Of a DNA stretch of 27,979 nucleotides, positions 6,417 to 14,886 are shown one piece after another. Below the pieces are notes generated by a model. It worked only from the letters and a program-made list of their open reading frames with translations. It searched no databases and had not been told where the DNA came from. The position numbers and the translations under genes are program-made. Within the stretch, counting starts at the first letter, position 1; each line of letters starts with the position of its first letter. Source of the DNA: a virus; the IMG/VR virus record IMGVR_UViG_3300025892_000113, positions 1-27,979 of that record, one strand, 5' to 3'.

Positions 6417-9170
6417 ATGTCTTCATCTAATATACAAAATATAACAGAACGATTGAAGGCCAAAGGCAAAGAATTAGCACAAACTGGCGCGGATGCGGCT
6501 TCACAAGTTGCAACACAATTTGAAACTTCCGGAAAAATTACAGTAGGCGGTGTTGCAAGTGCCGTCGAAGGTGCGTTGTCAGAAATTAGAGGCGCCACAC
6601 TTGATCTGCCTAATTCTATAAACGGAATTACCGGACCAGCACTAGGCTCACTTGATCTTGCACAAGGCGGAATTAGTCAAGTATTGAATAGCAAACTTCC
6701 TAGCTTTGCAGGAGGCGCAAGTTTACTTAGCGGAGGGCTTGGAGGAATTGCTCAAGCCTTTGGAGGATTAATGGGAGGCCTAGGAAAACAAAAAAATATT
6801 CTTAGTCCGTTCTCAAGTTACAACTATGTTTTTACACTAGGATGTTTAACAGACTTTGAATTAAATTTTCCTGACTTAACTTATAGATATTCTGATCCTA
6901 TGATTACAATTATTAAATCAGGAGGAGGAAAACCGCTAGTTGGAAGTAAAACTATATATGAAATAAACGGAAAAACAGAATATTTCATAGACGATGTTGA
7001 AATAGAAACTATAATAGCACCTAATCCTGCAACAAGATCTACAAATGCACTATCTTTAAGTTTTAAAGTACAAGAACCATATAGTATGGGATTATTTTTA
7101 CAAGCATTGCAGATTGCAGCTTTGAGTGCAGGTCATAAAAATTATATTGATGCACCTTTTTGTTTAAGTGTTGAATTTAAAGGACATGCCGGAAACCGTC
7201 CAATTAGTATACCTAATTCAAGGCGCATATTTCCTTTAAAATTTACTGACATACAATTTGAAGTTACAGAAGGCGGAAGCCAATATGCTGTAAGTGCTAT
7301 TCCTTATCACGAAACAGCATTAACAGATCAGGCACAGTCTACAAGAAACGATATAACCTTTGAAGGCAGAACAGTTGCAGAAATGTTACAGTGGGGGTTT
7401 GATAGTTTAACTACAAACATGAATGAAAAAGAACTTGAAGGTGTTGAACAGGAAAACAAATCCAAAGGTAATCAGTATATAGTTATGTTTCCTACTAAAA
7501 AATCTAGTGCTGAGGAATCTGTTGAATTTGCTGCATCTGAAGATGAAGGATCAGCAACAACGCAAGGCAACGATAGCGGCTCTGGAACACCTAAACGTGA
7601 ACTTACTGAAGAACAACAACAGAGATTATATGAGTCTGCAATAGCTGTGCAAGAAAAAAGCATGCCTATTGAAAAATTCAAAGCAGCATTAGATAAAGAA
7701 CTAGGTATTAGTGTAAAAAGATCTGATCTTGGAGAAACAATAAGAGATTATGCAGATGATCCAAAAAACATAAACAATATCGGAAATTCAAAGATTGTAA
7801 AATCAAAAAATGATGTTGGCAAGAAAACTATGGTCAAACAATCTGCTGCTGAAAGCGAAGAAGAAAAAGGAAAAATAGATCGTTGTAAAGTACAATGCAA
7901 TCCTGATCAACGAATGATGACAGTTAGTAGCGGAAAGAAAATAGAACAAATTATTGAAGATGTAATACTAGTAAGTGAATTTGGAAGAAGTGTTGTTGAT
8001 CAAAAACCAGATAATAACGGAATGCTTGATTGGTATAGAGTTGAAACTAATGTTTATAATGTTTCCGATCTTGTAAACATAGATAAAACTGGACAACCAC
8101 CAAAGATTTTTGTTTTTAGAGTTGTTCCGTATAAAGTACATCACAGTAATTTTAGAAGTCCAACAGAAGCATCAAAAGGATTAGAAAGTTTACAAACACA
8201 AGCATCAAAAGAATACAATTATATCTATACAGGACAAAATGACGATATTATTAATTTTGATATAAATTTTAACACCGCTTTCTTTAGTAGTATTGCAGGT
8301 GACTTTGGTCAAAAAACAGCTGATGCAAAAACATCTGCTAGTGGAGGCGTAAATGCAGATAACAAACCGGCTGCAACTGGTACTACTGACGCTGATGGAA
8401 ATTCTATAAATGCTGATCCTGTAAAAGCTGATGTCAACAAAGGCAATACAACAGATACAGGCGGAGTTATGATACATCCAGAGTCAATTGTTGCTGCAAA
8501 CTTTAACGAAGCTTTGGTAAATGCACCCGTAGACTTACTTAGTGTTGATTTAGAAATATGGGGAGATCCTTACTATATTGCTGATAGTGGAATGGGCAAT
8601 TACAGTGCAGGCATAGGCCCATCAACGAACTTAACTTCAGATGGTACAATGGATTATCAAAGCGGTGAAGTTGATATTGAACTAAATTTTAGGACACCTA
8701 TTGATTATGTAGGAAACTATATGACATTTCCAGGAGGCGGAACAGCACCTGTAGGAAAATTTAGCGGATTATATAAAGTATTATTTGTATCTAATAAATT
8801 TTCAGCAGGCCAGTTTACACAAACATTACAGACAATGCGTAGGCCAAAACAAGAATCAGATACTAACCAGGTAGCTACAAAAGACAATACAGGAGCGGTT
8901 ACAACTGATGATCCTAAAAAGCAATTAATTAAAACCGAAACTAATCCACTTACAGGTAATCTTGAAAGTTCGAATTCAAACACTAGTGCAACTGACGCTG
9001 GCGGAAATAATAACGGATTTGGTAACTCCCAAGGTGGTGAATTTGATACTACTAATAACAATAATGGCTTTGGTAACAGACGAGGCGGCGAATTTGATAC
9101 AACAACAGCTCCTAGTGCTGGAAAAGGAAAACCACCAGTTTATAACACTGATCGAAGAGGTCCACAGTAA
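6417..9170 (+). CDS. Large central baseplate protein, probable hub (gp27-position)
   Basis: A 917-residue structural protein between gp53 and gp5. It has a Gly/Ala-rich, partly hydrophobic N-terminus (about 1-120), a beta-rich domain (about 135-320, with YIDAPFCLSVEF, FTDIQFEVTEGGSQYAVSA), a charged and probably disordered linker (about 350-490), a second folded part (about 500-640, with FRVVPYKVHHSNF) and a last domain ending GLYKVLFVSNKFSAGQFTQT. That closing pattern recalls tail-hub proteins of the gpD/gp27 type, and no other gp27 candidate lies here, so a hub role next to the spike gp5 is inferred. The tail carries two copies of a 17-residue repeat (NGFGN..GGEFDTT) also found at the end of gp5. 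The gene overlaps gp5 by one base. That it is a virion protein is likely; that it is the hub is less sure. Confidence 0.6.
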   Translation: MSSSNIQNITERLKAKGKELAQTGADAASQVATQFETSGKITVGGVASAVEGALSEIRGATLDLPNSINGITGPALGSLDLAQGGISQVLNSKLPSFAGGASLLSGGLGGIAQAFGGLMGGLGKQKNILSPFSSYNYVFTLGCLTDFELNFPDLTYRYSDPMITIIKSGGGKPLVGSKTIYEINGKTEYFIDDVEIETIIAPNPATRSTNALSLSFKVQEPYSMGLFLQALQIAALSAGHKNYIDAPFCLSVEFKGHAGNRPISIPNSRRIFPLKFTDIQFEVTEGGSQYAVSAIPYHETALTDQAQSTRNDITFEGRTVAEMLQWGFDSLTTNMNEKELEGVEQENKSKGNQYIVMFPTKKSSAEESVEFAASEDEGSATTQGNDSGSGTPKRELTEEQQQRLYESAIAVQEKSMPIEKFKAALDKELGISVKRSDLGETIRDYADDPKNINNIGNSKIVKSKNDVGKKTMVKQSAAESEEEKGKIDRCKVQCNPDQRMMTVSSGKKIEQIIEDVILVSEFGRSVVDQKPDNNGMLDWYRVETNVYNVSDLVNIDKTGQPPKIFVFRVVPYKVHHSNFRSPTEASKGLESLQTQASKEYNYIYTGQNDDIINFDINFNTAFFSSIAGDFGQKTADAKTSASGGVNADNKPAATGTTDADGNSINADPVKADVNKGNTTDTGGVMIHPESIVAANFNEALVNAPVDLLSVDLEIWGDPYYIADSGMGNYSAGIGPSTNLTSDGTMDYQSGEVDIELNFRTPIDYVGNYMTFPGGGTAPVGKFSGLYKVLFVSNKFSAGQFTQTLQTMRRPKQESDTNQVATKDNTGAVTTDDPKKQLIKTETNPLTGNLESSNSNTSATDAGGNNNGFGNSQGGEFDTTNNNNGFGNRRGGEFDTTTAPSAGKGKPPVYNTDRRGPQ
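9012..9107 (+). repeat. 17-residue tandem repeat, copy pair A (hub-candidate tail)
   Basis: Two in-frame units with a 51-base period encode NGFGNSQGGEFDTT followed by NNN, then NGFGNRRGGEFDTT. The same repeat with the same period occurs at 10679-10774 in the next gene. Bases 9030-9056 are identical to 10697-10723 (27 bases), and similarity continues at both sides with scattered changes. Confidence 0.9.
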
Positions 9171-10822
9171 TGGCTAAAGAAACACGTTCACCCCACGTCA
9201 AACAACAGGCAAAACAATTAGAAGGTCCGGGACCATATGTGGCTATTGTTAGAGAACATCTTGACGTAGATTATATGGGATCAGTAAAGGTTGAACTTTT
9301 AAAAACCAGTAGCGAAGGTAACTCAGAATCTTCCGGCGAATATGTTCCAGTAAGTTATCTTAGTCCGTTCTATGGAGTTACGCCGTTTTCAGGTGTAAGC
9401 GAAAATGAAGGATATGACTACACACAAAAAAGTTATGGCTTTTGGGCTGTACCACCTGATATTGGTACTAAGGTATTAGTAATATTTGCTGAAGGAAACA
9501 GAGGTAAAGGATATTGGATAGGATGTATACAAGATCAAAACATGAACTTTATGGTTCCTGGAAATGCAAGTACTAAGTTTAACAAAGAAGATCCTACAAA
9601 AGCAAGACCAGTCGGCGAGTATAATAAAAAAACTGAAGAAGCTAACGGATCAAACGCTACACAATATTTAAAGCCATGTAATGCTGATGCATGTGCTGTT
9701 TTAGATAACAACGGATTAGCAGACGATCCTGTTAGAGGAACAACTACTTCTAGTGCCAGACGAGATTTGCCTAGTATGGTATTTGGTTGGAGTAGTCCTG
9801 GGCCAGTTGATAGACGTGATGGAAAACCTACAGTAAAATCCGGCGGAAAAATTGATGCAATAGATATAAAAGCAAGCAGGCTAACAGGAACAACATTAGT
9901 TATGGATGACGGTGATCCTACGCTTTTTAGAAAAGGATCTGCAAAAACTTCACCTAGCGAATATGCTAGTATACCAAACGGCGGTGATCCTACAAAACCG
10001 TTTAATGAATTGTTTAGAATTCGTACCAGAACTGGACATCAAATATTATTACATAATTCAGAAGACTTGGTATACATTGCACACGGTAGTGGTGATAGCT
10101 GGATTGAAATGACAGCTAACGGAAAAATTGACATTTATTCAAAAGATAGTATTAGTATCCATACTGAAAATGACTTTAATTTTAAAGCAGATAGAAATAT
10201 TAATTTAGAAGCAGGACAAAATATTAATATAAAAGCAGGCAATCAAATGGCAATGGAAACAGCAGCTAATTGGACAGTAAAAGTAGGGGCAGATGGCATG
10301 CTTACATGTGCTGGTTCAAGTAATATTAAATCTGCAGCACATAAAGAAACAGCCGGTAGAATTGATATGAATGGTCCTGCTGCGGCAGAAGCAGGTGCTG
10401 CGCCGATTCCAAATAGAGTACCTAAGCGAGGATCTTGGACAGGACAAGAAAATAAGAATCCCCAAGAACACACTCCTGAAAAAACAGATAACGATCCTAA
10501 AAAGATAGAAGAAGGTAAAGCAAACGCTACTAGTGATGATAAAAATAAAGAGAAAAATCCTGAAGATACATTTAAGCAATGTCAAGTTCCAGCTGCAAGC
10601 GGCAATCCAAATGAAGACAGGGCAAATGAAGAAGCAGCTGCTGAAAACAAAAATGCTACACTAGTTGATAATGATAATAACGGGTTTGGCAACGCACAAG
10701 GTGGTGAATTTGATACTACTAATGACAATAATGGATTTGGTAATTCGCAAGAAGGTGAATTTGGAGGCACTACAAAGCGCCCCGGAACAGCTTCTCTTAC
10801 TGATACACAGGGACCATTTTAA
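9170..10822 (+). CDS. 5: gp5-like baseplate central spike (no lysozyme domain)
   Basis: The spike at the tip of the tail tube that pierces the outer membrane. An N-terminal OB-fold (about 20-125; GPYVAIVREHLDVDYMGSVK, GFWAVPPDIGTKVLVIF) matches the gp5/gpV family. The spike itself (about 275-400) shows VgrG-like beta-helix repeats: GHQILLHNSEDLVYI, NGKIDIYSKDSISI, ADRNINLEAGQNINIKAG. In T4 gp5 a lysozyme domain lies between these parts. Here the roughly 140-residue linker contains a Cys pair (CNADAC) and no lysozyme catalytic motif, so cell-wall cutting must come from elsewhere if needed. The C-terminal 140 residues are charged and low-complexity and end with two copies of the NGFGN..GGEF repeat. 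The gene starts in the stop codon of the upstream gene. Confidence 0.85.
   Translation: MAKETRSPHVKQQAKQLEGPGPYVAIVREHLDVDYMGSVKVELLKTSSEGNSESSGEYVPVSYLSPFYGVTPFSGVSENEGYDYTQKSYGFWAVPPDIGTKVLVIFAEGNRGKGYWIGCIQDQNMNFMVPGNASTKFNKEDPTKARPVGEYNKKTEEANGSNATQYLKPCNADACAVLDNNGLADDPVRGTTTSSARRDLPSMVFGWSSPGPVDRRDGKPTVKSGGKIDAIDIKASRLTGTTLVMDDGDPTLFRKGSAKTSPSEYASIPNGGDPTKPFNELFRIRTRTGHQILLHNSEDLVYIAHGSGDSWIEMTANGKIDIYSKDSISIHTENDFNFKADRNINLEAGQNINIKAGNQMAMETAANWTVKVGADGMLTCAGSSNIKSAAHKETAGRIDMNGPAAAEAGAAPIPNRVPKRGSWTGQENKNPQEHTPEKTDNDPKKIEEGKANATSDDKNKEKNPEDTFKQCQVPAASGNPNEDRANEEAAAENKNATLVDNDNNGFGNAQGGEFDTTNDNNGFGNSQEGEFGGTTKRPGTASLTDTQGPF
10679..10774 (+). repeat. 17-residue tandem repeat, copy pair B (gp5 tail)
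   Basis: Two units at a 51-base period encode NGFGNAQGGEFDTT then NGFGNSQEGEFGGTT. The first unit shares a 27-base identical tract with the repeat in the preceding gene. The second unit has drifted (Gly to Glu, Asp-Thr to Gly-Gly). Confidence 0.9.
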
Positions 10823-10837
10823 CAAGGTAAATACGTT

Positions 10838-11287
10838 ATGAGCACACAAGAAAAAAGATTATATCAAGATATTAATATTAAATCTAATAAAAAACCTGAT
10901 TACGGTATAGGATCAAAAACTTATAAAGGATTTAGTACAACTGATCCTGATCAAAACGGATTTAATCTATATGATTTTAGTCTTATTAAACAAGATATTA
11001 TCAATCATTTTCATATAAGACAGGGTGAATTATTATCTAATCCAAATTTTGGAACAATTATTTGGGACGTTTTACACGAACCAATGACTGAGCAGTTAAA
11101 ACAAATTATTATTGATAATGTAACAGAAATTATTAATTACGATCCAAGAATAAATGTAAATTCAGTTACTGTAGATGAGTACGAAAGTGGACTACAGATT
11201 GAAGCAGAAGTACTATTTTTAACTTATAATATTGTTGAAAATATGCGTCTAACTTTTGATCAAAATAACGGATTTCTAAATACCTAA
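10838..11287 (+). CDS. 25: gp25 baseplate wedge protein
   Basis: A 149-residue member of the GPW/gp25 family (T4 gp25: 132), which with gp6 and gp53 forms the conserved wedge core and touches the sheath at contraction. Supporting segments are INHFHIRQGELLSNPNFGT (about 51-69), the family IWDVLHEPM element (about 70-78) and the beta strands at SVTVDEYESGLQIEAEVLF. The N-terminal 30 residues are polar and variable. Fifteen bases separate it from gp5, with AAGG ten bases before the ATG as the ribosome binding site. Fifty-six bases with a late promoter motif follow before gp6. Confidence 0.92.
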   Translation: MSTQEKRLYQDINIKSNKKPDYGIGSKTYKGFSTTDPDQNGFNLYDFSLIKQDIINHFHIRQGELLSNPNFGTIIWDVLHEPMTEQLKQIIIDNVTEIINYDPRINVNSVTVDEYESGLQIEAEVLFLTYNIVENMRLTFDQNNGFLNT

Positions 11288-11311
11288 TAATATACGTAGT
11301 TAATCAAGACT

Positions 11312-11319
11312 GATAAATA
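11312..11319 (+). promoter_or_regulatory. T4-type late promoter upstream of gp6
   Basis: GATAAATA differs at one base from the T4 late consensus TATAAATA. It is 24 bases before the gp6 ATG, in the only non-coding gap over 50 bases inside the baseplate module, with AGGA (11331-11334) as ribosome binding site nine bases from the start. A TATAAT at 11323-11328 has no good -35 box, so the late motif is the better explanation. It would boost gp6 and the giant gene. Confidence 0.6.
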
Positions 11320-11343
11320 CTGTATAATAAAGGAAAGCCAAAT

Positions 11344-14300
11344 ATGTCCTCGACTGATAGACAAAATAGATTACTAGTAGCAGAAGATTGGAAGCGTATC
11401 TACCAAAGTTATAGAAACGCTGATTTCAAATCTTATGACTTTGACAACTTACGTAGAACAATGATAAATTATCTACGTCAAAATTATCCAGAAGATTTTA
11501 ACGATTATATTGAAAGTTCGGAATACCTTGCATTAATTGACATGATTGCTTTCCTTGGTCAAAATATTGCTTTCCGTACAGACTTAAATGCACGTGAAAA
11601 CTTCTTAGAACTTGCAGAGCGTAGAGAAAGTGTTCTCCGTCTTGCACGTACACTGTCTTATAATCCAAAGCGTAATCAGTCAGCTAACGGATTACTTAAA
11701 ATTGAAAGTGTTAGTACAACTGAAAGTGTTAGAGATAGTAATGCAATCAATTTAGAAAATCAAACAATTATATGGAATGATCCTAGTAATGCTAATTGGC
11801 AAGAACAATTTACAAAAGTTTTAAATGCAGCTCTTCCAGTTAATAACCCTGTAGGCAGACCAGTTAAAAAAGATACAGTAAATAATATTCCAACAGAGCA
11901 ATATAGGTTTAGTAGTACTAATACCGGAGTACCTGTTTTTGGATTTAACAAAAATATAAGTGGTAGTACTAGTAGATTTGAAATTGTAAGCACTGATGTA
12001 AACAACGGAACAATAGAAGAAGAAGCTCCGTATCCAGGAAACAATTTTGCATTTCTATATCGCAATGATGGCAAAGGGCCTAGTAGTACTAATAGTGGAT
12101 ATTTTTGTCACTTTAGACAAGGCGCATTAGATAGCGGATCTTTTATTGTTGATGCACCAAGCTCTAACCAAGTTGTTTCAATTGATGCAACTAATGTTAA
12201 CAATTCAGATGTTTGGTTATATTCAGTAGATGATTTTGGACTAGAACAAGAACTATGGACAAAAGTTCAAGCAGTTGAAGGCAACAATGTAGTTTATAAT
12301 AGTCTAAGTAAAAGTATCAGAAATATATTCAGTGTACTTACTAGAGCAAATGATAGAATTAGTTTAATATTTTCAGATGGAACTTTTGGCAATTTACCGC
12401 AGGGAAATTTTAAAGTATATTATCGAACTGGTAAAAATCAAAGGTTAGTAATTGATCCAAAAGACATGCGTGGTATTAGTATACAAATTCCATATGTAAG
12501 CAAATCAGGAAAAAGCGAAAGTCTTTCATTAGTATTCCAATTAAAGTATACAGTAGACAATGCAAGTATTAGCGAAACAAATGCAAGTATTAAGCGTAAT
12601 GCTCCATCTAATTACTACACTCAGAATAGAATGGTAACAGCAGAAGATTACCAAATTGCTCCGCTTACATCAAGCCAAGAAATTATTAAAGTAAAAAGTG
12701 TTAATAGAACATCTAGCGGAATTAGTAGATATTTAGATCTTGTCGATGCAACTGGTAGATATAGTAAAACAAATTTATTTGCTGTAGACGGAATTTTAAC
12801 AAGAGAATTTATTGATACAAAGGTTGGATTTGATTTTGTTACTAAAACGGATATTGAGGGTGCAATAGCAAACGTTATACAACCAGTTTTAGAAAACAGG
12901 AAAATTAAAAATTATTATCTTACTAATTTTCCAAAAATACTAGTAGGCGATTTAGGACTAGTATGGAATAGTAGTACAGTTGACGCAAATCAAAATACTG
13001 GTTATTTTACAAACGCTGCAGGTACTAGACAACAATTAGGTACTTTTACAGCTAGTACATTAAAATTAATGCGAGCAGGAACACTACTTAAATTTATTGC
13101 TCCAACAGGCAAGCATTTTATGAAGACTGATAATAATAAAATAATGGACGGCGCAGCCGACCATCCAGGATCAGTTGATTACCTATGGGCAAAGATTGTA
13201 AGCACTGAAGGTAACGGAACAGTGGTTGCAGATGATGGTACAGGACCAGTTTTAATAAATGACATAATTCCACAAGGCGCAAAACTTACTCAAATTATTC
13301 CTAGAATTGCTAATGATATACAAGCATCAGTTCAAACACAACTTGTAGATCAAATTTTTGCTTATAGAACTTTTGGTTTAAGGTTTGATGTAAATTTAGG
13401 AGAGTGGAGACTAGTGTCTTCTACTAATTTAGATAGTGCAAGTGAATTTAGTATTGGTAAAGCAGGCGATAATACTAACCAGCAATTAGATGCAAGTTGG
13501 CTGTTATTGTTTGAAACAAACGGCGAAACGTATACGGTTACATATAGAGGATCTAGATACTTGTTTGAAAGTGATGAAGAAGTTAGATTCTATTTTGATA
13601 ATAGTGATAAAGTTTATAATAATAGAACTGGTAAAATTATTAAAGATAAAATTAGTATGTTAAGTATTAACCAAAAAGATCCGACATCAAATCCGGTTCC
13701 TTATACAGTTGATTATGATTGGGAAATTGTAGAAGATTATAGAGATACAGAAGGTTATGTAAACAGTAAAAAAGTCCAAGTTAGTTTCTTTGATGCTGAC
13801 GATGACGGAGTTGTTGATGATCCAGACTTGTTTGATGTTATTGTTAATGAGACAAACAACCCTTTAGAAAAATATATATTTTCTGAAAAGGTTACAAGTA
13901 TTGACGGCGTTGAAGAATGGTTCTATAAACCGAATAGTGTATTAAATGTTGTTGTTCTTCAAAATAAAGCAAGTTTAGGGTCTACTACATTATATGCAGA
14001 TGGACAAATATTTTATTATGTAGATGAAAATATTTTTGAAATACTTGATAAAACCACAAGCAACTTAAATATTTCACAAAAGTATAGAGCACAAATTGGT
14101 CGAGATAATATTAAATTTCATTATGTTCATGCTGCAGACGAAAGTACACGTATAGATCCTAGTGTGAGTAATATTATTGATTCTTATTTACTAACAAGAT
14201 CATATGATAATAGTTTTAGACAATACTTAGATGGTATTACAAATACTAAACCATTAGCACCTAGTAGTGATAATTTATTTTTAAATTACGGTGCAAACTT

Positions 14301-14886
14301 GAATAACATTAAATCGTTAAGCGATGAAATTATATACCATCCAGTAAAGTACAAAATTTTATTTGGAACAAAGGCAGATGCAGAATTCCAAGCAGATTTT
14401 AAAATTGTAAAAAATCCTGATATTGTTATAAACGACAATGAAATAAAATCAAGAGTAATAAGTGCAATAAACGAATTTTTTGCTTTAGATAATTGGGACT
14501 TTGGCGAAACTTTTTATTTTACAGAACTAACAGCATATGTGATGCAACAACTTGCACCAAATATTGTTACTTTTGTAATTGTACCAAAACAAATAGATCA
14601 AACGTTTGGAAGTCTTTTTGAAATAAAATCAGAATCAGATGAAATATTTATTAGCGGAGCAACAGTAACTGATGTGGCAATAATTGATAATGTCACAGCT
14701 ACACGCCTTAAAGCAGAAGGCGCAATTACTACTACAGCAACAACTACAGGTAATATTGGAATAACAAGTACTAATTTAAACACAAGTACAAGTAGTCCAA
14801 ATTACACAAGTAGTTCAAGCGGATCTAGCAGTTCAAGCAGTTCAAGCGGCTCAGGCGGCTCAGGCGGTGGCGGAGGAGGCTACTAA
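11344..14886 (+). CDS. 6: gp6 baseplate wedge protein, long form with Ser/Gly tail
   Basis: gp6 forms the inner ring of baseplate wedges that controls the change from hexagon to star at infection. The first 120 residues are the conserved gp6 N-terminus (DWKRIYQSYRNADFKSYDFD, ESSEYLALIDMIAFLGQNI, ENFLELAERRESVLRLARTL). The later part (about 1000-1140), with YHPVKYKILFGTKAD and NWDFGETFYFTELTAYVMQQ, matches the family C-terminal dimerisation region. At 1180 residues it is much longer than T4 gp6 (660); the extra length lies in the middle (about 150-900). The last 40 residues are Thr/Ser then Ser/Gly only, ending in six glycines and Tyr. Those glycine codons also contain the ribosome binding site of the next gene, and the stop overlaps its ATG (TAATG). 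Confidence 0.9.
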   Translation: MSSTDRQNRLLVAEDWKRIYQSYRNADFKSYDFDNLRRTMINYLRQNYPEDFNDYIESSEYLALIDMIAFLGQNIAFRTDLNARENFLELAERRESVLRLARTLSYNPKRNQSANGLLKIESVSTTESVRDSNAINLENQTIIWNDPSNANWQEQFTKVLNAALPVNNPVGRPVKKDTVNNIPTEQYRFSSTNTGVPVFGFNKNISGSTSRFEIVSTDVNNGTIEEEAPYPGNNFAFLYRNDGKGPSSTNSGYFCHFRQGALDSGSFIVDAPSSNQVVSIDATNVNNSDVWLYSVDDFGLEQELWTKVQAVEGNNVVYNSLSKSIRNIFSVLTRANDRISLIFSDGTFGNLPQGNFKVYYRTGKNQRLVIDPKDMRGISIQIPYVSKSGKSESLSLVFQLKYTVDNASISETNASIKRNAPSNYYTQNRMVTAEDYQIAPLTSSQEIIKVKSVNRTSSGISRYLDLVDATGRYSKTNLFAVDGILTREFIDTKVGFDFVTKTDIEGAIANVIQPVLENRKIKNYYLTNFPKILVGDLGLVWNSSTVDANQNTGYFTNAAGTRQQLGTFTASTLKLMRAGTLLKFIAPTGKHFMKTDNNKIMDGAADHPGSVDYLWAKIVSTEGNGTVVADDGTGPVLINDIIPQGAKLTQIIPRIANDIQASVQTQLVDQIFAYRTFGLRFDVNLGEWRLVSSTNLDSASEFSIGKAGDNTNQQLDASWLLLFETNGETYTVTYRGSRYLFESDEEVRFYFDNSDKVYNNRTGKIIKDKISMLSINQKDPTSNPVPYTVDYDWEIVEDYRDTEGYVNSKKVQVSFFDADDDGVVDDPDLFDVIVNETNNPLEKYIFSEKVTSIDGVEEWFYKPNSVLNVVVLQNKASLGSTTLYADGQIFYYVDENIFEILDKTTSNLNISQKYRAQIGRDNIKFHYVHAADESTRIDPSVSNIIDSYLLTRSYDNSFRQYLDGITNTKPLAPSSDNLFLNYGANLNNIKSLSDEIIYHPVKYKILFGTKADAEFQADFKIVKNPDIVINDNEIKSRVISAINEFFALDNWDFGETFYFTELTAYVMQQLAPNIVTFVIVPKQIDQTFGSLFEIKSESDEIFISGATVTDVAIIDNVTATRLKAEGAITTTATTTGNIGITSTNLNTSTSSPNYTSSSSGSSSSSSSSGSGGSGGGGGGY
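14874..14879 (+). promoter_or_regulatory. Shine-Dalgarno site of the giant gene, inside the gp6 Gly run
   Basis: AGGAGG, a full match to the anti-Shine-Dalgarno sequence, lies six bases before the ATG at 14886. It is formed by GGA-GGA-GGC glycine codons at the end of gp6. This placement fixes the start of the giant gene and suggests translational coupling with gp6. Confidence 0.85.

Noticed and set aside
6411-6418. TATAAAT at the gp53/hub junction
   Set aside because: It overlaps the stop of gp53 and the start codon of the next gene, so it cannot act as a promoter for that gene.
10828-10833. TAAATA late-promoter-like core just before gp25
   Set aside because: It is only five bases from the ATG, so a transcript would start at or after the start codon; no leader or ribosome binding site would remain.
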